DNA of 64,000 nucleotides from Deinococcus actinosclerus (lineage in GTDB: Bacteria; Deinococcota; Deinococci; Deinococcales; Deinococcaceae): the NCBI RefSeq assembly GCF_001507665.1, contig NZ_CP013910.1, positions 488,501 through 552,500 on the forward strand, read 5' to 3'. Position numbers and translations under genes: made by a program. The notes below the pieces were generated by a model, which was not told where the DNA came from, made no database searches, and was given only the letters and a program-made list of their open reading frames with translations. Below are positions 37,730 through 47,623 of the stretch, one piece after another. Within the stretch, counting starts at the first letter, position 1, and the number at the start of each line of letters is the position of its first letter.

Positions 37730-40252
37730 ATGCCCGTGCGCCGCTCCGCGACTGTCCTGCTTCTCACGGCCCTCCTGACCGCCTGCGGCTCGGGCTCCGG
37801 CGGCAGCGGCACCAGCACGCCACCCTCGGGGGCGCCCACCCCGCCTGCGCCTGCGCCGTCTGCCCCGGCCCCGACCAGCCCGGCCGCAGCGCTGCCCACC
37901 GTGAAGTGGAGCAATCCCGCCACCTGGGGAGGCGTGCTGCCGGCCGCTGGGCAGCAGATCACCCTGCCCGCCGGGAAACGCGTCCTGCTGGACACCACCC
38001 CGCCCGACCTGGGTGGCCTGACCATCCCCACCGGCACTGTGCTGGAGTTCGACGACAGTGCCGACCGTACCCTGCGCGCCGAGTGGCTAATGGTGCACGG
38101 CGAACTGCGCGTGGGCAGCGAGGCGAAGCCCTTCACGCACCACGCCGAGATCCTCCTGACGAACGCCGTCCCCGGCGAGGACGTCATGAGCATGGGTGAC
38201 CGTGTGCTGGGCGTCATGGACGGCACCCTCGAACTCCACGGGCAGCCGCGGGTCGCCTGGACGCGCCTGAACGCCACCGCCCGCCGGGGCAGCACCACCC
38301 TGACCCTGGAGCGCGCCCCCGACTGGCAGCCCGGCGACAGCCTCACCGTGACGAGCACGGACTTTAACGCGAACCAGACCGAGCAGGTCACCGTGCAGCG
38401 CGTCAGCGGCAGCGCCGTCACCCTGGCCGCACCCCTGAGGTACACGCACTGGGGCGACCCGATCACCGTCGCGGGCCTGAGCGTGAACGAACGCGCCGAG
38501 GTGGGCCTCCTGACCCGGAACGTCCGCGTGGCCGCCACGGACGACGCCACGCAGACCCGGGTGGGCGCGCACGTCATGATCATGGGCGCCGCCCAGGCCC
38601 GCATCGAAGGCGCGGAATTCACCCGCGTGGGGCAGCTGAACACCCTGCGCCGCTACCCCGTGCACTTCCACCAGCTGGGCAGCGCCCCCGCCTCGTACTT
38701 GCGGGGCAGCAGCGTGCACGAGTCGTACAACCGCTGCGTGGTCGTCCACGGCACCCGTGACCTGCGCGTGCAGGACAACGTCACCTTCGACAATATCGGC
38801 CACTGCCTCTTCCTGGAAGACGGCGACGAGACCGGCAACACCCTCAGCGGGAACCTCGTCACGCGCGTCAGGGCGCCCGACGCCAAACAGGGGCAGACGC
38901 CGCTGCTCGACAGCGACAAACGCCCCGCCGGGTACTGGATCACTCACCCCGCCAACACCGTCAGGAACAACGTGGCCGCCGGGGTGGACGGCACCGGCTT
39001 CTGGCTCGCGTTCCCCGAGCACCCCACCGGGCTCGCCTCCGCGAGGACCGACCTCTGGCCCCGCCGCACTCCCCTGGGCGACTTCAGCGGGAATACGGCG
39101 CACAGCACCGACCGCGGCCTGAACCTCGACAATGGCCCGAAAGCGGACGGCACCACCGAGGTCACGTATTACGCGCCCGTCACCACCCCGAGCGACCCCA
39201 AGAGTGCGCCCGTCACCGCCACCCTGAGTGACTTCACCGCTTACAAGAACCGAGACCACGGCGTGTGGCTGCGCGGGAAAGGCCACGTCCTCTTGAACGC
39301 CACGCTCGCGGACAACGGCGTCGGCGCGACCTTCGCCAGCGACGCCAGTACCCTCAGGGGCGGCCTTCTCATCGGCGAGACCCCCAACCTCGGCCAGCCT
39401 GAGGGCTGGGAACCCACCGGCACCGGCGGCCGCGCCCTGCCGCGCCCCTGGGACCCCGGCTTCCCCATTCGTGGCTACCAGTTCTACGACGGGCACGTCA
39501 CCATCGACGGCGCGGCCCTCGCCGGCTTCACGCCCGACGCGACCCGGCAGGCCAGCGGGCTCGGGTACCTCACGAAGAATGCCTTCAGCGTCGTCCCCAC
39601 CAACAACGCCCTGAACCTCCGCTGGGCCGACGCCAGCCCCCGCGTGTACTTCCCGGCCGCGCAACCCGACAGGGACGGCGACAAGGCCGCCACGTTCCTC
39701 GACACCGACGGCACCGTCACCGGCACGGCCGGGCTGACCGTCACCGCCAGCCCCCTCCTGAAAGGCGCGCCCGACTGCACCCCCAACGCTGGCTGGAACG
39801 CCAGCACCTGCCCCGGCGCGTACACCCGCCTGTGGCTGCAGGACGTCACCGGCGGCAAGCTCGCCCCCGTCACCGTGACCGGCCCGCACGGCACCGTCAG
39901 CCTCACCGGGACGCCGGGCAACTTCACCAGTTTCAGCACCAGCGCCCGCCTGAACCAGACCTACACCCTGACCCCCAGCGCCGCTAGCCCCCACCTGCGC
40001 CTCGGCCTCCAGAACCGCCAGCCCGGCGACACCCTGACCGTCACGCTGCCCGCCGCTGCGGAGCCCCGCATCTACCGCGACTGGTGGATCGACAACCGCA
40101 ACCTCCTGAAAAAAGTCACCCCCGCGGCCCTGCCGGGCACCACCGGCGACAGCTACGCCTACGAGAACGGCCAGCTCACCCTGAAGCTCGTCGTGCAGGC
40201 CAGCCGGGACTCCGCCCAGGTGGAGATCTGCACGACCGACCTGTGCAAATGA
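37730..40252 (+). CDS. G8-domain parallel beta-helix lipoprotein (CEMIP/TMEM2-like)
   Basis: An 840-residue surface lipoprotein. The signal ends in lipobox LTAC (Cys19), followed by a Gly/Ser/Pro linker to about 52. A G8 domain spans about 55-180, with the paired tryptophans of KWSNPATWGG, GKRVLLDTTP, LTIPTGTVLEFDD, VHGELRVGSEAKPF and HHAEILLT. After it come parallel beta-helix repeats (about 250-600) including VHFHQLG, NRCVVVHGTRDLRVQDNV and FDNIGHCLFLEDG. This order matches animal CEMIP/TMEM2 hyaluronan depolymerases. A polysaccharide-binding or degrading role is inferred. TATCAT (37718-37723) is 6 nt before ATG. Confidence 0.82.
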   Translation: MPVRRSATVLLLTALLTACGSGSGGSGTSTPPSGAPTPPAPAPSAPAPTSPAAALPTVKWSNPATWGGVLPAAGQQITLPAGKRVLLDTTPPDLGGLTIPTGTVLEFDDSADRTLRAEWLMVHGELRVGSEAKPFTHHAEILLTNAVPGEDVMSMGDRVLGVMDGTLELHGQPRVAWTRLNATARRGSTTLTLERAPDWQPGDSLTVTSTDFNANQTEQVTVQRVSGSAVTLAAPLRYTHWGDPITVAGLSVNERAEVGLLTRNVRVAATDDATQTRVGAHVMIMGAAQARIEGAEFTRVGQLNTLRRYPVHFHQLGSAPASYLRGSSVHESYNRCVVVHGTRDLRVQDNVTFDNIGHCLFLEDGDETGNTLSGNLVTRVRAPDAKQGQTPLLDSDKRPAGYWITHPANTVRNNVAAGVDGTGFWLAFPEHPTGLASARTDLWPRRTPLGDFSGNTAHSTDRGLNLDNGPKADGTTEVTYYAPVTTPSDPKSAPVTATLSDFTAYKNRDHGVWLRGKGHVLLNATLADNGVGATFASDASTLRGGLLIGETPNLGQPEGWEPTGTGGRALPRPWDPGFPIRGYQFYDGHVTIDGAALAGFTPDATRQASGLGYLTKNAFSVVPTNNALNLRWADASPRVYFPAAQPDRDGDKAATFLDTDGTVTGTAGLTVTASPLLKGAPDCTPNAGWNASTCPGAYTRLWLQDVTGGKLAPVTVTGPHGTVSLTGTPGNFTSFSTSARLNQTYTLTPSAASPHLRLGLQNRQPGDTLTVTLPAAAEPRIYRDWWIDNRNLLKKVTPAALPGTTGDSYAYENGQLTLKLVVQASRDSAQVEICTTDLCK

Positions 40253-40475
40253 GGGGCTGTGGGCGCTGAACCAGGAGATGTGAACGCTTTGCTTGGCAGC
40301 CAAATGGACGGCAGTCGAATGGACTGAATCTGTCGGTCAATCCAAGTGGAAACGATTCGTGGAGCAGGAAACCAATCGGTCTGATGAGCGGCCATGTGTT
40401 GCGGTGGGGCTAAATGACCCATTTCTTGTCTCATGTTGGTGTGCAGAGTGGCCTCATCTGATTTAGATTGGCTTC
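40253..40475. other. AT-richer gap with short inverted repeats
   Basis: Composition drops sharply in GC after the G8-protein gene. A small dyad CAGTC-gaatg-GACTG lies near 40313-40327, and GAATGGAC-like words repeat. TAGATT at 40464-40469 is the -10 for the next gene. I see no ORF or recognisable insertion-sequence end. Confidence 0.4.
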
Positions 40476-40937
40476 ATGCGGATGGCTTGGCGCGGCTTCT
40501 CTACCCTGGGTGTCGTGTTGCACCTAGGGGGGCGGCTGACGCTGGTCAGAGCTTCCGGAAGTCAATGTCTGAACCTCGGACTTAACCATTGCGTGCCCAC
40601 AGCCATGTTGATCTCTGGAGTTGCATCCCTCTTGGCTTGTGCATGCTTTGTCGCAGGCTTTATATTTTATTTACAGGTGGCGTCGGATTATAAAGTCGAT
40701 AGATATGCTGACGACACTTTTACGTATAAAAGAACGATTTTTGCTGCATTCTATCTTGGACTAGGCGGACTTTTCACTCTGTTTGATGGGATGAAGAGAT
40801 GTGTTCTGTTGTGGGAATCGCAAAATCAATCATCCTTGTTTAGTTCCTGGGACGGCGTCCTTACTGGCCTCTGCTTTACATGCCTGGGGGCGCTGTCAGC
40901 TCTGCTCCTTGTGTACCGTAAAAAGACGGCACTCTAG
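40476..40937 (+). CDS. Orphan membrane protein with foreign base composition
   Basis: A 153-residue protein with about three hydrophobic helices, near 41-67, 88-105 and 125-148, and a basic C-terminus. Codons often end in A or T (for example TTT, TAT, AAA, ATT), unlike every neighbour, pointing to recent transfer. The start at 40476 has TAGATT 6 nt upstream, so it already carries a host-type leaderless promoter. No family recognised; nothing nearby suggests a partner. Confidence 0.6.
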   Translation: MRMAWRGFSTLGVVLHLGGRLTLVRASGSQCLNLGLNHCVPTAMLISGVASLLACACFVAGFIFYLQVASDYKVDRYADDTFTYKRTIFAAFYLGLGGLFTLFDGMKRCVLLWESQNQSSLFSSWDGVLTGLCFTCLGALSALLLVYRKKTAL

Positions 40938-40996
40938 GTCAAGCTGTGAGCTGGCCCTACGATGATCTCAAAGTCGTCAGACATGCTGAAGTACCC

Positions 40997-41929
40997 CTAC
41001 AGATAGATTTGAGTGCCCCGCGCGACCAGCGTGTCGAAGGCGGCTGGCAGGCGTTCGATGCGGTTCCAGCGCAGGTCGAGTTTCCGCAGGGCGGGCAGGT
41101 GCGCCAGCCCCTCCGGCAGGGTGGATAGCCCGTTGGCGCGCAGGTCCAGGGTGTGCAGCGCCTTCAGGTTCTCCAGCGCGTCCGGAACGTGCGTCAGCGC
41201 ATTGAAGCGCAGGTTCAGGGTCGTCAGGCGGGAAAGTTGCCCCAGTGAATCCGGCAGGTCCGTCAGCGCGTTGCCCTGAAGGTCAAGCACCTCCAGCGCC
41301 CCGCACCTGCCCAGGCTGGCGGGCAGCGCGGTCAGGCGGGCGTTCATGACGTGCAGCTCCCGCAACTCACCCAGCCCCCCGAGGCTGTCCGGCAGGGCCT
41401 CCAGCGGGTTGCCGTACAGCCGCAGTTCCGTCAGGGCACTCAGGTCGCCCAGCCATCCGGGCAGGCGCGTCAGGGCGTTGTCCGTCACGTTCAGGTACGT
41501 CAGGGCGCCCAGGTGCCGCATGGACTCCGGCAGGGTGGTCAGTCGGTTGTGGCTCAGGTACAGGAACGCCAGCCGACCCAGCCCGCCGAACACGTCCGGC
41601 AGGGCTGTCAGCTCGTTGTGGCCCAGGTCCAGCATCCGCAGCTCGCGCAGGTCGCCCAGCGCGGCTGGCAGCGCCGTGAAACGGTTCGCGGACAGGTTCA
41701 GCGTCCGTAGCCCGCCGCGCGTCCACACCCAGTCCGGCACGCCCGTCAGCGCGTTGTCGTACACGCTGAAGACCGTCAGGTCCGGCGCGGCCTCCCGCTC
41801 CGGCAGCGCGCGCAGGCCCAGCCCGTCCAGATTCACCTGCTGTACCCCCGACCAGTCGGGACAGGCCAGCAGCGCCGCCCCCCGCAGAGCCGAGAGGTGC
41901 TGGTGCGTGGGCAGCGTGACCGCAGACAT
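40997..41929 (-). CDS. Leucine-rich repeat protein
   Basis: A 310-residue protein made almost wholly of about ten 23-residue leucine-rich repeats with the consensus LxxLxLxxNxLxxLPxxLxxL, from about residue 28 to 300. There is no signal peptide or membrane segment, so it is probably cytoplasmic and acts through protein binding. The repeat type is the LPxx class found in bacterial and plant LRR proteins. TACGCT on the minus strand (41941-41936) lies 6 nt before the ATG. Confidence 0.88.
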   Translation of the reverse strand: MSAVTLPTHQHLSALRGAALLACPDWSGVQQVNLDGLGLRALPEREAAPDLTVFSVYDNALTGVPDWVWTRGGLRTLNLSANRFTALPAALGDLRELRMLDLGHNELTALPDVFGGLGRLAFLYLSHNRLTTLPESMRHLGALTYLNVTDNALTRLPGWLGDLSALTELRLYGNPLEALPDSLGGLGELRELHVMNARLTALPASLGRCGALEVLDLQGNALTDLPDSLGQLSRLTTLNLRFNALTHVPDALENLKALHTLDLRANGLSTLPEGLAHLPALRKLDLRWNRIERLPAAFDTLVARGTQIYL

Positions 41930-41972
41930 GCCCGCAGCGTAGCGGCAGCGGGCACGGCACGGGCATGCAGGT

Positions 41973-42021
41973 GAGCTGTGGGCTCGGAGGATGCCTGCTC
42001 ATTCCTCACAGCCCACAGCTC
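41973..42021. terminator. 12-bp hairpin after the dienoyl-CoA reductase-like gene
   Basis: GAGCTGTGGGCT (41973-41984) pairs perfectly with 42010-42021; an inner GAGGA/TCCTC extends it. It lies just downstream of the minus-strand SDR gene stop at 42032. Confidence 0.6.
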
Positions 42022-42031
42022 AGAGCCCGGC

Positions 42032-42892
42032 TCAGTCCTTTCTGGGCAGGGCGAGGCCCATCTGCTGGTACATCTGGTACTGGGGGGCGCCGCCGAGCAT
42101 GTTCTGGCCGCCGTCGACGGGCAGGATGACGCCCGTGACGTAGCTGGCGGCGTCACTGACAAGGAACAGGGCGGCGTTGGCGATGTCCTGCGGAATGCCG
42201 AAGCGGCCCAGCGGGACGGTGCTCATGAATTGCTGCCGGGTCCGTTCGTCGGGCGCGAGGCGGGCCATGCCCTCGGTGCCGTCGATGGGGCCGGGGATGA
42301 TGGCGTTCACGCGGATGCCGCGCAGGCCCCATTCGACGGCGAGGGTGCGGGTCAGGGCGTCCACGCCGGCCTTCGCGGCGACGACGTGCGCCTGCATGGG
42401 GACGGGCACGCCGTACGCGCTGATCGAGAGGACGTTCCCGCCGGGGGTCGTCAGGTGGGGCGCGCAGGCCTTGATGGTGTTGTACGTGCCGAGCAGGTCG
42501 ATGTCCACGACGGTCTTGAAGCCGTTGGGGCTGATGCCGTCCACGGGTGCGGGGAAGTTCCCGGCGGCGCCTGCCAGGACGATATCGATGGGCCCGAAGG
42601 TCGCGACGGCCTGTTCGGCGGCGGCCTGGAGGGCGGCGATGTCGCGCACGTCGGCGCTCACGCCGATGGCCTGCCCGCCCGCGTCATTGATGCCCTGCGC
42701 GGCCGTCTGGGCTTTCTCGAGGTTGCGGCCCAGGATGGTGACCTTGCAGCCGTGCGCGGCGAGGCTCTGCGCGATGCCGAGGTTGATGCCGCTGCCGCCC
42801 CCGGTGATCAGGGCGTGCTTGCTCTGCAGGAGGTCGGGGCGGAAGGTGCTGTCGGCGGTGCCGGGCTGGAGGGTACCGGGGGTCTGGCTCAT
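42032..42892 (-). CDS. SDR oxidoreductase, 2,4-dienoyl-CoA reductase-like
   Basis: A 286-residue short-chain dehydrogenase. The cofactor loop is [10 protein letters not shown] at 30-39. The segment [19 protein letters not shown] lacks the usual YxxxK tyrosine (Val at that place), as in DECR-type 2,4-dienoyl-CoA reductases, which use a different tyrosine. The function inferred is NADPH-dependent reduction of 2,4-dienoyl-CoA during beta-oxidation of unsaturated fatty acids. AGGAG lies 7 nt before ATG. The crotonase-family gene is 107 nt upstream in the same direction. Confidence 0.78.
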   Translation of the reverse strand: MSQTPGTLQPGTADSTFRPDLLQSKHALITGGGSGINLGIAQSLAAHGCKVTILGRNLEKAQTAAQGINDAGGQAIGVSADVRDIAALQAAAEQAVATFGPIDIVLAGAAGNFPAPVDGISPNGFKTVVDIDLLGTYNTIKACAPHLTTPGGNVLSISAYGVPVPMQAHVVAAKAGVDALTRTLAVEWGLRGIRVNAIIPGPIDGTEGMARLAPDERTRQQFMSTVPLGRFGIPQDIANAALFLVSDAASYVTGVILPVDGGQNMLGGAPQYQMYQQMGLALPRKD

Positions 42893-42915
42893 GGTGGGGC
42901 TCCTTGAAGGGGTCT

Positions 42916-42988
42916 GAGGGTCGAAAGGTCTGAGGGTCTAAGGGGTTGAAGATGGATGGGGATGAGGGGCTTTGACGCTTCGACCCTC
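42916..42988. repeat. Intergenic tandem repeat and inverted repeat
   Basis: GGTCTGAGGGTC occurs at 42911-42922 and again at 42927-42938. GAGGGTCGAA (42916-42925) is the exact reverse complement of 42979-42988. The block lies between the crotonase and SDR genes and probably forms a long hairpin. Confidence 0.5.
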
Positions 42989-42999
42989 GTCCCTCGACC

Positions 43000-43737
43000 C
43001 TACTTCAGTGCCTGGGCGAGGCCCTCGGCGGTCATGTGCTGCGCGTTCCAGCGGACCGCCTGTTCGAGGCTCTGCGCGTGGGGGAGGCGGTCCTGCAGGG
43101 TGCGTTTGGTGCCCTCGACCGCGCGGGGCGGCAGGGTGGCCAGTCCGGCGGCGAGGGTGTTCGCCCGCTCGAACAGGGCGTCCGGGTTGGGCAGGACTTC
43201 GGTGATCAGGCCCCAGCGTTCGGCGGTGGGCGCGTCGATGGGGTCGCCGGTCAGGGCGAGGTGTGCCGTGCGGCCGGTGCCGATCAGGTGAGGGAGTCGT
43301 TGCAGGCCGCCCAGGTCGGCGGTGATGCCCAGTTTCACCTCGGGGAGGCTGAAGCGGGCGTCCGCGCTGGCGATGCGGAGGTCGCAGGCGCTGATGAGTT
43401 CCAGGCCCGCGCCGATGCACCAGCCGTGCACGGCGGCGATCACCGGGATGGGTAGCGCGGCGAACGCGTCGATGGCGGCGTGCATCTCGGCAACGACCGT
43501 GGCGAAGGCTTCGGGGTCACCCAGGGTGGGGGCGATGACGGGAGCGCTGGCGCGGACGTCCAGGCCGGCGCTGAAGAGGTCCTGGCCGCGCAGGATCAGC
43601 GCGCGGGCGCCGCCCAGTTCGGTCAGGACGCGGGGGATCTCGGGCCAGAAGGTCGGGCCCATGCTGCCCTTCTTGCTCGTCAGGGTCAGCGTGGCGACCT
43701 CACCCGCGTGGGTGAGATTCACGTTCTGGAATGTCAT
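43000..43737 (-). CDS. Crotonase-family protein, ECH1-like dienoyl-CoA isomerase
   Basis: A 245-residue enoyl-CoA hydratase/isomerase-family protein. The oxyanion hole is formed by FSAGLD near 54-60 and [11 protein letters not shown] near 104-114. The segment [23 protein letters not shown] has the acidic residues seen in ECH1-type delta3,5-delta2,4-dienoyl-CoA isomerases. With the SDR gene downstream this suggests an auxiliary pathway for odd-positioned double bonds. TACAGT on the minus strand (43749-43744) lies 6 nt before ATG. A plain enoyl-CoA hydratase remains possible. Confidence 0.8.
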   Translation of the reverse strand: MTFQNVNLTHAGEVATLTLTSKKGSMGPTFWPEIPRVLTELGGARALILRGQDLFSAGLDVRASAPVIAPTLGDPEAFATVVAEMHAAIDAFAALPIPVIAAVHGWCIGAGLELISACDLRIASADARFSLPEVKLGITADLGGLQRLPHLIGTGRTAHLALTGDPIDAPTAERWGLITEVLPNPDALFERANTLAAGLATLPPRAVEGTKRTLQDRLPHAQSLEQAVRWNAQHMTAEGLAQALK

Positions 43738-43840
43738 GCGTCCACTGTACCCCGCGCCGGTGAACCGGGTTCAAAATTCCCCGGGCGCGATTCGGACGCT
43801 GTGGCCTGCCGGGTGCGCGGCTGGTCTAGAATGCCCGGCA

Positions 43841-45424
43841 ATGTCGGCCGTTCCTGCTCTCGCCGAGCCTGCAGTGTCAGACGCGGCGATCCACTCACGG
43901 GCCGCGCCCAGCCTGCGGCAGGTGCTGCTGCGGCCCTTCGCGCTGCCCTTCGCGCTGCTGCTGGGCGTCGGGGTTCTGGTTGCCTACGGGGTGAACCAGA
44001 ACGACCAGGCGCTCAACCAGGTGCTCGACGCCCAGACCCGACTGCAGCTCATCACGGACCTCGCGCAGCAGGTCTCCACCATGGAAAACGGGCAGCGCGG
44101 CTTCGTGATCACCGGCCAGGACGACTTCCTGCAACCCTACGGGGACGGCAAGCTGGCCTTCCAGGCCGACGTCTTCGCGCTGCACGACCTGAGCGTCACG
44201 CCGCTGCAGCGCAGCAACCTGGGGCGGGTGCAGGCGATCGTGGCCCGCTGGGACGAGGAGTCGGCGCAGCCGGAGATCCGCGTGCGCCGGGACTCCCTGG
44301 AACGCGCCGCCGCGCGGGTCAGCAACGGCGTGGGGCGCACCCTGCTGAACGACGCCCGCGCCGTACTGGACATCATGGCCACCAACGAGACCGTGCGGTT
44401 GAACACCGCCGCCGATCAGAGCCGCACCCTGCTCAGCCGCGTGCGCTGGGTCAGCGCGGGGGGCCTGCTGCTCAGCATCACGCTGCTGATCCTGACCGCC
44501 TACCGCGTGACCCGCACGGTCAGCCGCACCGTGCTGAACCTGAACGGCGCGGCGCAGGCCATCGCGCAGGGGGACTACGCGCGCCGCACCCCGCCCATGC
44601 CCGTGCGGGAACTCGCGCAGCTGGGCGCGCAGTTTGACGCGATGGCGGGCGCCGTGCAGGAACGCGAAGGGCAGCTGCGCGCCACCGCCGAGGCCTTGCA
44701 GGCCAGCAACACCCACCTCGAACGCAGCAACCGCGAACTCGAACAGTTCGCGTACGTCGCCAGCCACGACCTGCAAGAACCCCTGCGCACCATCGGCAGC
44801 TACACCGAACTGCTCGCCCGGCGCTACCAGGGACAGCTCGACGACCGCGCCGACCAGTACATCGCCTTCACCACCTCGGCCACGCTGCGCATGAAGACCC
44901 TGATTCAGGATCTGCTCGCGTACTCGCGCGTGCGCAAGGCCCCGCGCATCACGCAGGAGGTGAACCTCCAGGGTCTCGCCCGGGACATCGTCACGGATCT
45001 GAGCGTGCAGATCGAGGGCAGCGGCGCGCAGGTCGACATCGGCCCGCTGCCCACCCTGCGCAGCAACCCGGACCTGCTGCGCCACGCCCTGCAGAACCTG
45101 ATCGGCAACGCCCTGAAATTCCAGCGTCCCGGCGTGCCTCCGCGCGTGCGCGTGAGTGCCGAGCGCGAGGCGCAGCGCTGGGTGATTCACGTGCAGGACA
45201 ACGGCATCGGGATCGCCCCGGAATACCACGAGCGGATCTTCGGGGTGTTCCAGCGCCTGCACGGCATGGACGAGTACACGGGCAGCGGCATCGGCCTGGC
45301 CGTCACGCGCAGCGCCGCCGAGCAGCTCGGCGGTGACCTGTGGCTGGACAGCACCCCCGGCCAGGGCAGTACCTTCCATCTGGCGCTGCCGCTGACGCCC
45401 GCCCCCACCGGAGCCCCCCTATGA
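43841..45424 (+). CDS. Sensor histidine kinase with CHASE3 domain
   Basis: A 527-residue membrane kinase. TM1 (about 32-50), an extracytoplasmic CHASE3-type helical domain (about 51-200) with [13 protein letters not shown]2 (about 203-222), HAMP (about 222-275), a coiled coil, then the dimerisation domain with the phosphoacceptor H309 in [10 protein letters not shown], of the cyanophytochrome subgroup, and an ATPase domain with DNGIGI and GSGIGLA. TAGAAT (43827-43832) lies 8 nt before ATG. It overlaps its response regulator by ATGA. Confidence 0.9.
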   Translation: MSAVPALAEPAVSDAAIHSRAAPSLRQVLLRPFALPFALLLGVGVLVAYGVNQNDQALNQVLDAQTRLQLITDLAQQVSTMENGQRGFVITGQDDFLQPYGDGKLAFQADVFALHDLSVTPLQRSNLGRVQAIVARWDEESAQPEIRVRRDSLERAAARVSNGVGRTLLNDARAVLDIMATNETVRLNTAADQSRTLLSRVRWVSAGGLLLSITLLILTAYRVTRTVSRTVLNLNGAAQAIAQGDYARRTPPMPVRELAQLGAQFDAMAGAVQEREGQLRATAEALQASNTHLERSNRELEQFAYVASHDLQEPLRTIGSYTELLARRYQGQLDDRADQYIAFTTSATLRMKTLIQDLLAYSRVRKAPRITQEVNLQGLARDIVTDLSVQIEGSGAQVDIGPLPTLRSNPDLLRHALQNLIGNALKFQRPGVPPRVRVSAEREAQRWVIHVQDNGIGIAPEYHERIFGVFQRLHGMDEYTGSGIGLAVTRSAAEQLGGDLWLDSTPGQGSTFHLALPLTPAPTGAPL

Positions 45425-45867
45425 CCACCAGACCAGTCGAGATCCTGCTCGTCGAGGACAACCCTGCCGACGTGATGCTCACCCAGGAAGCCTTCGAGGA
45501 GGCGCACTTCCCGCACCGTCTCAGCCACGCCCGCGACGGCGTGGACGCCCTGAATTTCCTGCGCCGCAGCGAGGGACACGCGGGCGCCCCGCGCCCCGAC
45601 GTGATCCTGATGGACCTGAACATGCCCCGCATGACCGGGCTGGAACTGCTGGACATCCTGAAAGAGGACGGGGAGCTGCGCAGCATTCCCGTGATCGTCC
45701 TGACCACCAGCCGCGCCGAGAGCGACATCTGGCGCAGCTACAACCTGCATGCGAACGCCTACATCCCCAAACCGGTGTCCATCGCGGAGTTCGTGGAGGT
45801 CATCCAGACCCTGGGGAATTTCTGGTTCCACAAGGTGGCGCTGCCCCATCCGCCCCGCCCCTCCTGA
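45421..45867 (+). CDS. Single-domain response regulator, Rcp1-like
   Basis: A 148-residue receiver domain with no output domain. Acid pocket E12-D13, phosphoacceptor D65 in LMDLNMP, and K117 in IPKPVS are present. The insert after the third strand and the [12 protein letters not shown] segment match Rcp1-type regulators that pair with phytochrome-like kinases, so it should accept phosphate from the kinase encoded just upstream (4-nt overlap) and signal by protein contact. Confidence 0.92.
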   Translation: MTTRPVEILLVEDNPADVMLTQEAFEEAHFPHRLSHARDGVDALNFLRRSEGHAGAPRPDVILMDLNMPRMTGLELLDILKEDGELRSIPVIVLTTSRAESDIWRSYNLHANAYIPKPVSIAEFVEVIQTLGNFWFHKVALPHPPRPS

Positions 45868-45880
45868 CGCCACAATGACA

Positions 45881-45905
45881 AAGCCCCCGGTCGACCCGGG
45901 GGCTT
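45881..45905. terminator. Terminator after the two-component genes
   Basis: AAGCCCCCGG (45881-45890) pairs perfectly with CCGGGGGCTT (45896-45905). It lies between convergent genes and can serve both. Confidence 0.85.
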
Positions 45906-45922
45906 CGTCATCGTGCGGTGGA

Positions 45923-46543
45923 TTACATCGAGGCGACGTAGTCGGAGCGGCGCGCGCCGCTGTCCACGATCTCGCCGCCGTGGCGGGCGACGGCGTCCAT
46001 CAGCACGTCCTGCGGCACGCTGTCATGCACCGCGACCACGCGGCCACCGCTGTTGATGGTCTGGTCCATGCGGTCGTAGTAGGTGTCGTCCACGTCGTAG
46101 CGGTCGTCGGTCGTGCCGGTCTCGTCGACGCCCATCGCGCCGCCGGTCGCACCGACTGCGGCGCCCACGCCTGAGCCCAGCGCGGTCATGCCCAGGATCA
46201 CCGGGAGGGCCAGGCCGCCCGTGGCGATGGTCGCGCCGGTCGCCAGGATGCCTGCCGCGGCGCCCACCACGGCGCCCACGCCCGTACCCTTGACGGCGCC
46301 CGCACCGGCGTCCTCAGGGGTGCCGCCCACGCCGTCACCTTCCATGGTCAGTGAGCCGCGCCCGTCCATGTCCGTGCGGCCGGTGTCGCCGTAGGTCGTG
46401 GTGCCAGTGGCATCGGTGCCCGCGTTCGCGCTGCGGCGGGTGTAGGTGCTGGTCCCCATCGTGGGGGCGATGACGCCCTGGGCCTGGAGGTCAGCAGTGA
46501 AGGCATCGGCCGCAGCCGCCGTCGGGAACAGAATGTGTTTCAT
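45923..46543 (-). CDS. Glycine-zipper protein, general-stress-protein-like N-terminus
   Basis: A 206-residue protein. Residues 1-30 ([14 protein letters not shown]) look like the start of YflT/general stress protein 17M-type domains. A Thr/Gly-rich hydrophilic stretch follows, then a Gly/Ala-rich hydrophobic glycine zipper (about 80-135), and a C-terminal segment with [23 protein letters not shown]. The last part fits the view that it folds as a stress-related binding domain. AGGAAAG lies upstream of ATG. Envelope association is plausible. Confidence 0.7.
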   Translation of the reverse strand: MKHILFPTAAAADAFTADLQAQGVIAPTMGTSTYTRRSANAGTDATGTTTYGDTGRTDMDGRGSLTMEGDGVGGTPEDAGAGAVKGTGVGAVVGAAAGILATGATIATGGLALPVILGMTALGSGVGAAVGATGGAMGVDETGTTDDRYDVDDTYYDRMDQTINSGGRVVAVHDSVPQDVLMDAVARHGGEIVDSGARRSDYVASM

Positions 46544-46647
46544 GCAGATCAGTCTTTCCTGCCCTGCCACGCTCACCATGAGAACGGCCGCAACGCCCGT
46601 TGGTCTGGCCCTGACCGGAAGCTGAGACGTGGCTCACAAAGCTGCCG

Positions 46648-47583
46648 CTAGCCGACCTGCTGCGCCTCAAACACCCGCGCGGGCTTCAGGAACTCGTCCT
46701 GCGCGGCGACGAGCTGAATCTCGCGGGTGCCCGCCACGTGCGTGCGTTGCAGCAGGGCGTACAGGGCGCTCATGGACAGGCTCAGGGCCTGGGCGGCGTC
46801 CCCGCCGCGCAGGTAGTGGCCCAGGAACAGCGCCGCGATGGCGTCGCCGGTGCCGTTGCGCGGCGGGTCGAGCGGCAGCAGCGGCGTGCGGCACAGCCAC
46901 GCGCCGCCGTCCGTGACGACTAGCGTCTCGATGCTCTCCTGAGGCGCGCCGCTGCGCACCAGACTGGTCACCACCACGATCCTCGGCCCACCCGGGCGCA
47001 GCCGCTCACGCAGCGCACGCGCCGCCTCCAGCGCGTGCTCCAGCGTGTCCACCGTGTGCCCGGTCAGGAGTTCCAGCTCGAACTGGTTCGGCGTGACGAG
47101 GTCCGCCTCGGGAATCGCCTGCGCGGCGATCAGGTCCGGCAGTTCCGGGCGGACGAACACGCCGCGCCCCACGTCACCCATGACCGGGTCACAGGCGTAC
47201 AGCGCCGCCGGATTGGCTTCACGCACGCGGCGCACGGCGTCCACGACCGCCGCGACCGTGCCCTCGCTGCCCATGTACCCGCTCAGGACCGCGTGGCAGT
47301 CGCCCAGCGCCCCGCGCGCCTCGATCCCGTCGATCAGGTCCGCGACCTGCTCGGGCGGGAACACCGCGCCGGTCCACGCGCCGTACCCGGTGTGGTTGCT
47401 GAACTGCACCGTGTGGATCGCCCAGACCTCGAACCCCAGGCGCTGCAGCGGGAACACGGCCGCGGCGTTCCCCACGTGCCCGTAGGCCACCCACGACTGG
47501 ATGCTCAGGATGTTCTGCGGCAGTGCCGGTGGGGTGACGGCCGGGGACAGGGCAGGCTGGGCGGCGGGCGGGGCGTCCTTCAT
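46648..47583 (-). CDS. pdxY: Pyridoxal kinase
   Basis: A 311-residue ribokinase-fold enzyme phosphorylating pyridoxal. Features: [27 protein letters not shown] near the start (given here in parts: [11 protein letters not shown]), [11 protein letters not shown], the acidic DPVMGD site, [12 protein letters not shown] and the anion hole [11 protein letters not shown]. The ATG at 47583 has TATGCT on the minus strand (47596-47591) 7 nt upstream; the nine-residue-longer frame lacks a signal. Enzymes using PLP in this window include GlyA. Confidence 0.93.
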   Translation of the reverse strand: MKDAPPAAQPALSPAVTPPALPQNILSIQSWVAYGHVGNAAAVFPLQRLGFEVWAIHTVQFSNHTGYGAWTGAVFPPEQVADLIDGIEARGALGDCHAVLSGYMGSEGTVAAVVDAVRRVREANPAALYACDPVMGDVGRGVFVRPELPDLIAAQAIPEADLVTPNQFELELLTGHTVDTLEHALEAARALRERLRPGGPRIVVVTSLVRSGAPQESIETLVVTDGGAWLCRTPLLPLDPPRNGTGDAIAALFLGHYLRGGDAAQALSLSMSALYALLQRTHVAGTREIQLVAAQDEFLKPARVFEAQQVG

Positions 47584-47623
47584 GCCGCCCAGCATACCCG
47601 CCGCCCCCACGCCCTGCGGCGCG

